64,000 nt of DNA from Lentisphaerae bacterium ADurb.Bin082 (GTDB lineage: Bacteria; Verrucomicrobiota; Lentisphaeria; Oligosphaerales; Oligosphaeraceae). Every line of letters starts with the position of its first letter. Position 1 is the stretch's first letter. Shown here in pieces: positions 1 through 8,165 of this stretch. The DNA lies in the NCBI GenBank assembly GCA_002070945.1, contig MWEG01000034.1:124001-188000 (forward strand). The letters are read 5' to 3'. A program made the translations under genes and the position numbers. Below the pieces are notes generated by a model. That model did no database searches and was not told the DNA's origin. It was given only the letters and a program-made list of their open reading frames with translations.

Positions 1-990
1 ACCAACGACTACCACCTGATTGTCGCCCGCAAGCTGGAAAACGTCTTTATCCGCGGCGGTCGAATCGACGGCAGGTCTCTCGACTTCTACGCCGGGCAGC
101 CGGAGACGCTCGGCTATGGAGGCCGAAAAACGCTGGCGTATCCGCCCTGGAAGCCCACGCAGATGCTGTTTTTCCAGGAATCGAAAAACGTCCGCATTGA
201 GGACGTCGAACTGGTCAACTCGCCTTTTTGGCATTGCTTTCTGCACGGCTGCGACTGGGTGACCATCCGCGGAGTCCATATCAACAGCTCGCCGATGGAA
301 CACAACAACGACGGCATTGACATTGACTGCTGCACGCATGTCACTGTAAGCAACTGCATCATCGACACCGGCGATGACGCTCTCACTTTCCGCAGCAACA
401 CGAAGTACTTGACGGACAAACACGTCTGCGAATATGTGACGGTGAGCAATTGCGTGCTCCGCAGCGAATACGCCCATGCACTCCGCATCGGAGTCGGCGG
501 CGGCGAAATCCGGCATGGCGTGTTCAGCAACATCGTCATGAACAACACCCGAGGCGCTATCTGGATTTGCTCGAAATACTCCAACCGCAGCTGCGGCGTG
601 GACATCTCCGACCTGGCGTTTGATCAAATCCACGCCGAGGCCATGAACTTCCTCTTCATCCGGCACGACTATAAATTCATCGAAGGGGTTCCTTTTACAG
701 GGACGCTGAAGGACATTCGCTTTTCCCGGCTTTCCGGTCGTACGCAGCTGCCTTTCTTGATCGAAGGCAACGGCCTCGCCGAGCTGGCCAACATCACCTT
801 GTCTGATTGCCAGTTTATCGCTGGCGACCCGCGGCCGTTGTCGGAGCTGGAACGCAAATTCTTCATGATCGAGGAAATCGGCCCGCTCTTTTCGATTAAG
901 AACGCCACGGGCGTGACCTTGGATAAGGTCCGTGTCAGCTATGACGCCCCAGGCGCATGGCGCGACGCGCCTGCGGAAATCAATAAATAG
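1..990 (+). CDS. GH28-like right-handed beta-helix protein, 5' end missing
   Basis: The reading frame is open from the first base, so the N-terminus lies outside the window; about 329 residues are visible. They form short repeated strands of the parallel beta-helix type seen in polygalacturonases (GH28) and related pectin-active enzymes. The GH28 signature region is recognisable: NNDGIDI followed about 20 residues later by GDDALTF, which supply the clustered acidic residues of the catalytic site. The usual GHG motif is replaced by HALRIGVGGG, so catalysis may be altered. The role inferred is hydrolysis of a uronic-acid-containing or other plant or host glycan, probably outside the cytoplasm, although the signal peptide cannot be seen. 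It ends just before a strongly AT-rich stretch. Confidence 0.8.
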   Translation, partial: TNDYHLIVARKLENVFIRGGRIDGRSLDFYAGQPETLGYGGRKTLAYPPWKPTQMLFFQESKNVRIEDVELVNSPFWHCFLHGCDWVTIRGVHINSSPMEHNNDGIDIDCCTHVTVSNCIIDTGDDALTFRSNTKYLTDKHVCEYVTVSNCVLRSEYAHALRIGVGGGEIRHGVFSNIVMNNTRGAIWICSKYSNRSCGVDISDLAFDQIHAEAMNFLFIRHDYKFIEGVPFTGTLKDIRFSRLSGRTQLPFLIEGNGLAELANITLSDCQFIAGDPRPLSELERKFFMIEEIGPLFSIKNATGVTLDKVRVSYDAPGAWRDAPAEINK

Positions 991-1015
991 GTAACACGGG
1001 TATCATGGGGTGGAG

Positions 1016-1618
1016 ATGCAAGAATCGGAGGAGAGCTATGAAATCCTTGTCGCCGTCTGCTGTTCTTCCGTGAAGTATAGAAAGGAACAAATAACGTTTA
1101 TCACTAATTTCCCGTTGAATATTTACACTGTAAACGTGCCAAAATTCTGTTGTTTAGAGGCTTACGCGGTTTCAGATGAAGTTAAACTAACAATTAGCGA
1201 GAATGCAACCAAGCCATTTTACAGCAGGTATCAATTTATATGCAGTATTTTTTCAAAAGAAGCCCACGAGGTTTATATAATCAGATTGGGCAAATGGTTT
1301 TCTTCTGTTATATCAATAATATCTGTTGATACTGGCGAACAAATTAAAATAAAACAAGATTTTTCGGGTAATTTTTTGTTTGTTGACGAAAACAAACATA
1401 CTCTTGCAAGATTAGAAAATTCGTTTTTTGGAAAAAATCAATCGTGTAAAGTTGTTTCCGATGATAATAATGAGGTTATCTTGACTAAAGATATAAGCAA
1501 AATATCGTCTCAACCACATGGATATGGTGAGGTGTATATGCAAGCTACTTCACCAGTGGGATCAAAAATTGATATAAGAATAATTATCGGCTTTATTATT
1601 ATTGATTTTTTTTCATAA
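1016..1618 (+). CDS. Hypothetical protein in an AT-rich islet
   Basis: About 200 residues of unknown function. The start is uncertain: an in-frame GTG lies at 1010 and the ATG chosen here at 1016, with a G-rich stretch just upstream. The central part (around VDTGEQIKIKQDF and LFVDENKHTLARLENSFFG) reads like alternating beta strands with G/D turns, loosely reminiscent of LURP-one or scramblase-like beta-barrels; this is only a resemblance. The C-terminus (FIIIDFF) is hydrophobic and could be a membrane segment. Base composition is much more AT-rich than the flanking glycosidase genes, which suggests later acquisition. The following small gene begins about 65 bp downstream in similar AT-rich DNA. 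Confidence 0.5.
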   Translation: MQESEESYEILVAVCCSSVKYRKEQITFITNFPLNIYTVNVPKFCCLEAYAVSDEVKLTISENATKPFYSRYQFICSIFSKEAHEVYIIRLGKWFSSVISIISVDTGEQIKIKQDFSGNFLFVDENKHTLARLENSFFGKNQSCKVVSDDNNEVILTKDISKISSQPHGYGEVYMQATSPVGSKIDIRIIIGFIIIDFFS

Positions 1619-1683
1619 AAAATGGGAATATATGATTTGACGCCTTGAAGACATGCATATATAAAAAAAGGAAAGGCCGACAA

Positions 1684-2146
1684 ATGTTGCAGCGAAAAAC
1701 AAATAATTCGCATCGCAAAATATGTTGCCCTTTCCGCTGTTGTGGTACTTTTGTTACTTGTCCTTTTTTCGGGTTCAGAGGATATTTATATTGACACTTA
1801 TTCCGGGCGGCTCAAAACGATCCGCAAGCAATTTTTAGTCGAACGGTCGTATATATCAGATACAGATTTCTCCAGGCTTGTTGAAAGTTATGAACTTGCC
1901 GGATGTCAGGAAGAATGGAAAATAGCGACAAGCCATCACAGGCGCATTTTACCTCCGGGTACGACAAGGATATGCTGTCAATACGGCAAAGCCGTTGCAA
2001 GCTGTTGCGAGTTTGTTGTCGCCTGCGACATGGGCTATGCCTCCAAAGAACTCATGCCTTCCTACCTCAAGCAGCTGCTTCAGTGTATGCAAGAAGAGCG
2101 CCTTGACGACATGGAGCGGATGATATGGGATTTGACGCAGGACTGA
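1684..2146 (+). pseudogene. Small membrane-anchored hypothetical protein with an apparent frameshift
   Basis: An ATG at 1684 sits about 7 bp behind a good ribosome-binding site (AAGGAAAGG). It encodes a basic start, MLQRKTNNSHRK, which then leaves frame at an AAAA run (1717-1720). In the next frame the sequence continues directly as YVALSAVVVLLLLVLFSG, a membrane anchor, and then a soluble domain of about 120 residues ending in MERMIWDLTQD. Removing one A would give one coherent protein: a positive N-terminus, a transmembrane helix, and an outside domain with several cysteines. Read as a normal gene it would need to start at GTG 1742, which cuts the helix in half. It may be a real mutation or a homopolymer sequencing error. 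The function is unknown. Confidence 0.55.
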
Positions 2147-2153
2147 GAACGCG

Positions 2154-2190
2154 AAAGGGAGGAAAAGGCGTGAACCCTTTCCTCCCTTTT
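2154..2190. terminator. Rho-independent terminator between convergent genes
   Basis: The perfect 12-bp arms AAAGGGAGGAAA (2154-2165) and TTTCCTCCCTTT (2178-2189) enclose a 12-nt loop and end in TTTT on the plus strand. The hairpin lies between the end of the small plus-strand gene (2146) and the stop of the minus-strand LamG gene (2273). It could serve both, although the T-tract is better on the plus strand. Confidence 0.8.
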
Positions 2191-2272
2191 ACAAAACCTG
2201 GCTATGCTTTTCGGACGGGCCTTGGTCTGCGCCCACCCTGGGCGAGCGGTTATTGTTGTCTGCCAGCTTTGC

Positions 2273-5200
2273 TCACTCCAGCACGAAGGTCTTTTTAGCG
2301 GTGTTTCCGGAGGCGAGGCAGCGTGCGTTGACGGTCCATTTGCCAGGGATGTCGTTGGGCGCGAAATTGAAGGTGATTTGCAGGCTTCCCTTGACTGCGG
2401 CGTAGTAGCCGCTGAATTCGGCCTTGCGTCCTTCGGGGTCGATGATGTCAACGGCGATCGGTGTGATGGCGTTGGGCGGAGTGTTTTTGTCGTTGCAGAC
2501 CCAGGCGAAGATATGGGCCTTGCCGCCGCGAGACGGCGTTTCCGGCTTGACCAGGGCGACGATCTTCTCAAGTGGGACATCGGTGATCATGTGGAGCTTG
2601 CCTTCGCCGGCGGCATAATCCTGCTCCAGGATGACCGGCTCGCCTTTGGGAGCGCTGGTGACTAGCTTGTGCTGGACCAGGTCATAGACATAGCCGCTGC
2701 GCGGCATGGTCACGGTCGCCCTGGTAGGCAGGCCCTGCTCCATGACCAGGCGGTGATGGCCAAGATAGGCGCCATAAGTCCGATAGTCGTTGATGGTGAA
2801 CAAATAGTCGGTCTTGCCGTAGCGGCGCAGGCGCGGGACGATGTCCTGGTTGCTGCTGAACACGGCGCGCTCATAGAACGGCTCCAGCTGGGCGGACAAG
2901 TCAGCGGCTATTTTCTGCAGGGCGGCCTTGTCCTCGTGCGGGGTGTTGGTTCGGCTATAGGACTGCACCAGGATGTCCGGCAGAATAGCCGGGCACAGGA
3001 ATTCGTCAGCCACGACAATGCCGCCGCGTTTCTGGAAGGCGGTGATTGCCTTGGCGACGGATTCAGTGAGCACGTCGCAATAGGGCATGACCAGGATTTT
3101 ATAGTCTTTGAGGCGGTCCCGGCGGATGGTTTCATCATAGACGATGGCTGGCTGCAACCCGGCCCATTGCAGGATCAGGTGCATGTCCGCTTCCCAGGAA
3201 CGGCTCCAGCCAGTAGTGCCGCGGCCAGCGAACATCTGGGAGGAGAAGCTTTCCAAGATGGCGATATCGGCCTTCCGGTCGGGAATGGCTAGAAGCATGG
3301 GGCCGAGCGGCTGGACTACCTCGTGGACGAGTTTTTTCAGCATCAGGGCAGTTTCGTGGTTGGTGCAGCAATAGCTGCCATGAGTGGAGGGGAACAGGGA
3401 CCCCCAGCCGTGATACATGATGCCGCGCACCGGCCGTGAAATCTTGCTCCACAGCGCTTCGCTCAGGTGGGTCGGGCTGATGGTGATGAACTTGGCGTCC
3501 GGGATGTCCTTTTCCCATTGGACGCGGTCTTCCTCTTTTTCCGGCAGGTTCGGGGCGGTAGCCGAGCGGTACCAGATGATCTGGGTCATTTTCATTACCT
3601 GCTGGCTGCGATTGCCCTCCGCCATGGCGAACATCTCGTCTGCCGCCTGGCCGATTTTGATCGGGTCTGGGTAGGAATACGTCCATTGGTTGATGACATC
3701 GACATGGCCTCCGCTGCCCCAGAGAGACGGTGCGCGCACGGCCGGGTCGAAGAAAGTCCAGAAGGACTTGGGCGTGCTGGGTTTTGTCTTGGCAGAGCCA
3801 GCTGCGGAGTTCAGCTGCGATTTCATGCCTCGATGCACCTGGGTGTGGAGCGGGTTCCAGCCGTCGCCGTCTTTCCAGAACCAGGTGTAGAATTTCAGGA
3901 TCGGGTCATTGTCGGGAATGACTCGGCTGAGGGGGAAATTCGGCAGGCTGCTGTAGTGGACGCCGTTTTTGCTGGCGACGGCGTCGGGGATTTTGCCGCC
4001 GAGGAATTCCTCGGCGGCCTTGACTTCGAACGGCGTGAACGACACCTGGGTGGAGTCGCGGACTTCGGTCTGGACTAGCGCGGAGGTGAAATTGGGGAAA
4101 TGCCCGTAGGTTTGACGGATGCTAGCGCCGGTGTTATACGCGAATTTCTGGATGTCAGGATGGGCCACGGCGGCGTTTTCGACGGCCAGCGGGTTGCCAT
4201 TGCGGTCGAGCCGCCGGAATTCGGGAAAATCATCAAGCTGCTTGGCGAACCAGCGTCCAGGTGAAACGGAGATGATCAGGTCGACGCCTGCGCGCATCAT
4301 ATCGTTGATCAGTCGTTTTTCGCTGATGACGCTGGCGTTGTTGCCCAGGTTGATGGGCTGCTTGGCGTCCCAGATGTCTTTGTACAGGCCGAAGTAGCGG
4401 AGGCTGTGGGTGAAGCCGATGTCATTGAGGCGTTCAAGGTCGCCATGTCCCCACATGATGACCGGCATAGCCGGCGATGGCCTGGCTACGATATCGAACG
4501 GGACCTCGGTTTCCAGGCTGCGGGTCTCTCCTTCCCAGAGGCAAGTCAGGTTGACTTTAGCGACGTAGGCGCCAGGGCGCAGGGAGGTGTCTATCATGAG
4601 GGGCAGCAGGGCGCGTTGTCCAGGCTGGACAGTGTGGAGGGAGAGGTTCTGGCTGAAGGTGTCAACGGTGGCGGTTCCTATGATTTGGGTGACCGGCTTG
4701 GTGGTGCCGTTGTGGATGTTGAGGCGGATGGCCTGGTTGGGTTCCAGGCGATAGAACACGGTGCGTTCCGGAGTGAAGTTGAGAGTCACCTTGCCAGTCT
4801 GGAAGGCGACGACGCCTCGGGAGATGCGCACCTCGTCCAGGACGCCGGGAAAGGGGTTGAAGTTGCTGCCGAAGCGGTCGCCGATGGCGACGCCGTTGCC
4901 GCCGTTGGCGATTGCCTTGCGGCCAGGGAAGGTTTTTTCCAGGAGCAGTTCGCCGTCCCGGAAAAAGGCGACTTTGCCGTTGCCGTCGTACGTGAAGGCC
5001 AGGTGGTACCAGGTGTCGGCCTCGAAGGGCAGATAACTGCTTGAGGCCCAGACAGAGTCGGTGCCGAAGCCGAGGGTGGCGACGAGCTGGTATTGGTCGG
5101 GCTGGCGCGAATTCTGTTGAAGGTAGAAGCCATAGTCCGAATTGGCGTCTTTGCGGTCGCTGGCATAGTGGAAGTACTTTTTGTCAACCAGGAAAGCCTG

Positions 5201-5581
5201 GGGTTGCTTGAAGAGGTCGGAGGATGGCTTTGCCCACAGTTCGACGGTGAATGCCCCGTCAGGCGAGAGGATGTCGGCGTCAGCAGCGAGGGCGGAGCTG
5301 GGCTTGAGTTGGTCGCCCTCGTGGTGTCGGCAAAGCAGGCCGACGCCGAATTTGCCGTCAGGCGTAGGGGCGGCAGAACCCCTGATGGCCAGGTGGCAGC
5401 CATTGCCAGAGCTGTCTTGCAGCTCCTCGCCCATGTTGAATTGCCAGAGGGCGATAGTGCTGTCGTCGGGCTTGTATTCCTTTTGCCAGGGAAGGTCGGT
5501 TTCCCAGGTGGATGCCGATAGCGGCAGGGCGAAAGCTGCGGTCAACACGCTGAGCAGTAAATGGCGGAAAAAGTTCTGCAT
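2273..5581 (-). CDS. Secreted LamG-domain protein with GH42-like catalytic and trimerisation-type regions
   Basis: About 1102 residues. The start at 5581 is preferred over the in-frame ATG at 5596 because GGAG lies about 9 bp upstream of it. A signal peptide (MQNFFRHLLLSVLTAAFALP) is followed by a LamG/concanavalin-like module at roughly residues 35-265, with typical features such as FTVELWAKP, WYHLAFTYDG and LDEVRISRG. A beta-sandwich linker leads to a probable TIM-barrel region beginning near PVIMWGHGDLERLNDIGF. The later part, with ILVMPYCDVLTESVAKAI and RGGIVVADEF, resembles the GATase-like domain of GH42 beta-galactosidases. The inferred role is extracellular glycan binding and hydrolysis; the exact substrate cannot be read. 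It is a single transcription unit facing the AT-rich islet. Confidence 0.8.
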   Translation of the reverse strand: MQNFFRHLLLSVLTAAFALPLSASTWETDLPWQKEYKPDDSTIALWQFNMGEELQDSSGNGCHLAIRGSAAPTPDGKFGVGLLCRHHEGDQLKPSSALAADADILSPDGAFTVELWAKPSSDLFKQPQAFLVDKKYFHYASDRKDANSDYGFYLQQNSRQPDQYQLVATLGFGTDSVWASSSYLPFEADTWYHLAFTYDGNGKVAFFRDGELLLEKTFPGRKAIANGGNGVAIGDRFGSNFNPFPGVLDEVRISRGVVAFQTGKVTLNFTPERTVFYRLEPNQAIRLNIHNGTTKPVTQIIGTATVDTFSQNLSLHTVQPGQRALLPLMIDTSLRPGAYVAKVNLTCLWEGETRSLETEVPFDIVARPSPAMPVIMWGHGDLERLNDIGFTHSLRYFGLYKDIWDAKQPINLGNNASVISEKRLINDMMRAGVDLIISVSPGRWFAKQLDDFPEFRRLDRNGNPLAVENAAVAHPDIQKFAYNTGASIRQTYGHFPNFTSALVQTEVRDSTQVSFTPFEVKAAEEFLGGKIPDAVASKNGVHYSSLPNFPLSRVIPDNDPILKFYTWFWKDGDGWNPLHTQVHRGMKSQLNSAAGSAKTKPSTPKSFWTFFDPAVRAPSLWGSGGHVDVINQWTYSYPDPIKIGQAADEMFAMAEGNRSQQVMKMTQIIWYRSATAPNLPEKEEDRVQWEKDIPDAKFITISPTHLSEALWSKISRPVRGIMYHGWGSLFPSTHGSYCCTNHETALMLKKLVHEVVQPLGPMLLAIPDRKADIAILESFSSQMFAGRGTTGWSRSWEADMHLILQWAGLQPAIVYDETIRRDRLKDYKILVMPYCDVLTESVAKAITAFQKRGGIVVADEFLCPAILPDILVQSYSRTNTPHEDKAALQKIAADLSAQLEPFYERAVFSSNQDIVPRLRRYGKTDYLFTINDYRTYGAYLGHHRLVMEQGLPTRATVTMPRSGYVYDLVQHKLVTSAPKGEPVILEQDYAAGEGKLHMITDVPLEKIVALVKPETPSRGGKAHIFAWVCNDKNTPPNAITPIAVDIIDPEGRKAEFSGYYAAVKGSLQITFNFAPNDIPGKWTVNARCLASGNTAKKTFVLE

Positions 5582-5820
5582 GACGACGTGCTCCATTGAG
5601 GTAACTTTGGGTTTTATTTTATATATTTTAAGGAAGCCATTGCGTTAGGCAAAGGCGCAGCGTGTTTTGAACGCTGGAACAGGAAAAAAGCAGAAAAACA
5701 TAAATTATAGCATCGGGCGAGGGAATGCAAAGAAAGACGCGGATGATTTTTCGACGAAGCTTGCGGGCTTAGGGCTGGGCGTTGTGTACATGCGGCAATT
5801 GGGTGGCCGGGTGGTTGTTG

Positions 5821-6831
5821 TCATCCATGCGTTAGGGCTGTGCGCCAGGCGAACACGACGACGCCGGCGGCGGCGCTGCCGAGGAAGAATTGCAGTGTTC
5901 GTGAGGTGTATGCGTTTCGGCAGCCTGGTTGCAGTGCGCCGATGACGATGCCGGCGACAAAGCCGCAGGTGTGGCCGAGCAAGTCGGCGCCTGGCGCGGC
6001 GCCATAGATGCCGAAGATGGCGACGCCGGCCAGGATGGGCAGCCAGGGGACGAAGCGGGTCAGGCGGCCAGACTGTTCTCCCCAGGCTCGTTGCCAGCCT
6101 TCCCAGGTGCGTATGGCGCAGAGGATGCCGAGGATGCCGAAGACCATGGTGGAGGCGCCTAACGAACGGTAGCCTTCGTCAGCCAGGAAGGTGGCCATGG
6201 TATTACCAGCGACGCCAGCCAGGAGCATGGCGAACAGGCCGGCGCCGACGCCGAGGTCCGAGGCGACCAGGGCGCCGAGGACAGCGCCCCAGGCCAGATT
6301 GCTGATTAGGTGGGCGGCGTCAGCGTGCAGGGTAAGCGAGGTGATGGTGCGCCACCAATGGCCGCGGAAGAACAGGACGGAGTCGTTGCGGCCGAGTTCC
6401 TGCCAGCGCCGCGCCTCGGTCGCTTCCACGACCTGGTGGAATTTGGCCAAGGCGGTTCCGGCGAGGATGATGGCGAAGAAAGCCGCGTCAGTCACCAGGG
6501 GGCGGTCGTCTTTGTCGCTGGGCTGGGGGACGCGCGGCCAATCGGCGTTGACTTCTTCGTAGAGGGTCAATTCGGCGAGGGCTTGACGGGCATGGGGGCG
6601 CAGCACTGAGATGATGCGGCGGTTGTCTTCGTAGGCGACGCTATAGGGGATGCGGCGGCTGGCCAGGGCGGCGATCCAGGGCAGGAAACGTCGCTCGTCT
6701 GGCACGAAGACGACTTCCCGGCCATAGTCCAGGTTTTCTTCAAGGTCGCCAGGCAGGGTCGGCAAGTCGCCGGGGGTCGGCGACCGAATGGGGTCGATGG
6801 GTTGCGGTTGTTCCGGAATAGGTGCGGTCAT
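5821..6831 (-). CDS. Rhomboid family intramembrane serine protease
   Basis: About 336 residues when started at ATG 6831; an in-frame ATG at 6939 would add 36 residues that do not look conserved. A soluble N-terminal part of about 110 residues (proline-rich, then EVVFVPDERRFLPWIAAL) precedes six or more membrane segments. The rhomboid signatures are present: WWRTITSLTLHADAAHLISN in the first part, the catalytic serine in GASTMVFG (about Ser227) and the catalytic histidine in GHTCGF (about His287). It cleaves membrane proteins within the bilayer; the substrate is unknown. It stands alone between a glycosidase and a divergent reductase gene. No clear Shine-Dalgarno sequence is seen at either start. 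Confidence 0.9.
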   Translation of the reverse strand: MTAPIPEQPQPIDPIRSPTPGDLPTLPGDLEENLDYGREVVFVPDERRFLPWIAALASRRIPYSVAYEDNRRIISVLRPHARQALAELTLYEEVNADWPRVPQPSDKDDRPLVTDAAFFAIILAGTALAKFHQVVEATEARRWQELGRNDSVLFFRGHWWRTITSLTLHADAAHLISNLAWGAVLGALVASDLGVGAGLFAMLLAGVAGNTMATFLADEGYRSLGASTMVFGILGILCAIRTWEGWQRAWGEQSGRLTRFVPWLPILAGVAIFGIYGAAPGADLLGHTCGFVAGIVIGALQPGCRNAYTSRTLQFFLGSAAAGVVVFAWRTALTHG

Positions 6832-7030
6832 GGCGACAATGCCTGCTGTGAAGATGGAAGGTGCTGCTAGCGATGAATATACTGCCAAAGACGCCGTTCT
6901 TCTTCGATGAGTTGCCAATAAATTTTGCTTCCGCAGCAAAAATGTTTGCTTGCGGTACGCGCATAATCCGCGCAGGCGTTATGTTAACTGAAATACACAT
7001 GCAGTTGATATTTTTTCAGCGGAGGTGATC

Positions 7031-7786
7031 ATGGCATCAGGATCAGGCGAAGCAAGACGGGTGCTCGTCACGGGCGGTGCGGTTCGGATCGGCCAGGCGA
7101 TCGTCCGGGCCTTTGCTGCGGCCGGCTATTGCGTCGTGATTCACTATCGTCGTTCAGAGGCTGCGGCGCAGGCGTTGCTGGCGGAATTAGGCGGCGTCCA
7201 GGCCGGGCATTGCGCTGTACAGGCCGACTTGCTCGACTGCGAGCAGGTGGCAGGGTTGCTGCCCGCAGTCGTCCGTTCCGGCGGGCCGGTCGGCGTTTTG
7301 GTCAATAGCGCGGCGGTTTATTCTCGGCGTCCGCTGGCGGAGACGGATGCGCGTTTCCTGGCCGAGGCCTACGCCATTAATTTCACGGCGCCGTTCCTGC
7401 TGATGCGCTCGTTCGAGAAGGTCTGCCGCACCGGCGCGATCGTCAACCTGCTGGACCAGCGCGTCGCCCAGGCGGACTTCCGCGCTGGCGCCTACGGCCT
7501 GGCCAAGAAGTCACTGCGGGACGTCACCGAGGCCGCTGCCCTCGAATGGGCGCCGCGCATCCGCGTCAACGGCGTCGCGCCAGGACTGGTGATGGCGCCA
7601 CCCAATGTCGCACCAGAAAAAATGGCGGCGCTGATTCCGAACGTGCCGACCAAAAAAGCCGTCGCCCCAGACGATGTGGCCAAGGCGTGCGTCTTCCTGG
7701 CAGAAATGACCGCTATCACCGGACAGACCCTGTTCCTTGACGGCGGACTGCATTTGCTCGGCCCAAATGCAACAGGCGAAAAATAG
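7031..7786 (+). CDS. Short-chain dehydrogenase/reductase, pteridine-reductase-like
   Basis: About 251 residues starting at ATG 7031, 5 bp after GGAGG; the GTG at 7025 lies inside that ribosome-binding site. The Rossmann-fold SDR features are clear: the nucleotide-binding TGGAVRIG near the N-terminus, NSAAVYSR (NNAG-equivalent), the catalytic YGLAKK (YxxxK) and VAPGLVM. The TGGAxRIG form with an R before IG is typical of the FolM/PTR1 pteridine reductase branch, which uses NADPH on dihydropterins, so a role in reduced pterin or folate metabolism is plausible but not proven. It is cytoplasmic. A strong terminator follows only after about 200 bp. Confidence 0.8.
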   Translation: MASGSGEARRVLVTGGAVRIGQAIVRAFAAAGYCVVIHYRRSEAAAQALLAELGGVQAGHCAVQADLLDCEQVAGLLPAVVRSGGPVGVLVNSAAVYSRRPLAETDARFLAEAYAINFTAPFLLMRSFEKVCRTGAIVNLLDQRVAQADFRAGAYGLAKKSLRDVTEAAALEWAPRIRVNGVAPGLVMAPPNVAPEKMAALIPNVPTKKAVAPDDVAKACVFLAEMTAITGQTLFLDGGLHLLGPNATGEK

Positions 7787-7946
7787 ACCGAGCCGACTTG
7801 ATATTCCCAAAAAACGTGCCGTCTCGGCAGGAAAGCACCTTCAAAGCAGAAGAAGCGGCATCGCCAGGTTTTTTCCAGAGGCGGAAATTCAGGCCCGCAA
7901 ATGGATTATGAAAAATGTTTAGAAAAAGTTAGGTTTTTTTAAAAAA

Positions 7947-7993
7947 TTTCTACAAATAGTGTTTGATAACTTTAAAAAGCCCATATATAGTGT
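7947..7993 (+). promoter_or_regulatory. Paired NrdR-box-like operator upstream of nrdD
   Basis: Two sites ending in AATAGTGT and TATAGTGT (16-mers 7947-7962 and 7978-7993) lie exactly 31 bp apart, the three-helical-turn spacing typical of NrdR boxes. The second agrees with the consensus ACACTATATATAGTGT at 13 of 16 positions, the first at about 10 or 11. They flank and overlap the -35 and -10 elements of the promoter proposed here. NrdR is the ATP/dATP-sensing repressor of ribonucleotide reductase genes; its own gene is not in this window. Confidence 0.6.
7963..7991 (+). promoter_or_regulatory. Probable sigma-70 promoter of the nrdD operon
   Basis: TTGATA (7963-7968) and TATAGT (7986-7991) are separated by 17 bp, an ideal spacing. 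The first NrdR-box-like site abuts the -35 element and the second covers the -10, the arrangement expected for direct repression. A further TATAAT at 8123-8128 lies nearer the gene but lacks a convincing -35 partner. Confidence 0.5.
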
Positions 7994-8026
7994 CTATATG
8001 TCCAAAAGCATATAGGCACTTTTTTT
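7989..8026 (+). terminator. Rho-independent terminator after the SDR gene
   Basis: Arms AGTGTCTATATG (7989-8000) and CATATAGGCACT (8009-8020) with an 8-nt loop and one G-T pair are followed by a run of T. The left arm overlaps the proposed nrdD -10 and second NrdR-like box, so transcripts from the nrdD promoter would lack the left arm and escape, while read-through from upstream would stop. Confidence 0.7.
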
Positions 8027-8165
8027 GTCTCGAAGGCATCTACGGTGATTTGAAAGTGCGTGTTCTATGCATGGATCAAGCTGTTAGGGTGTTTCCAGAA
8101 GCTGGAAGTCGCACTCTGCAAATATAATTTTTGTGATCAGTTGGATTATGAAAAGGGGGCGAGGC

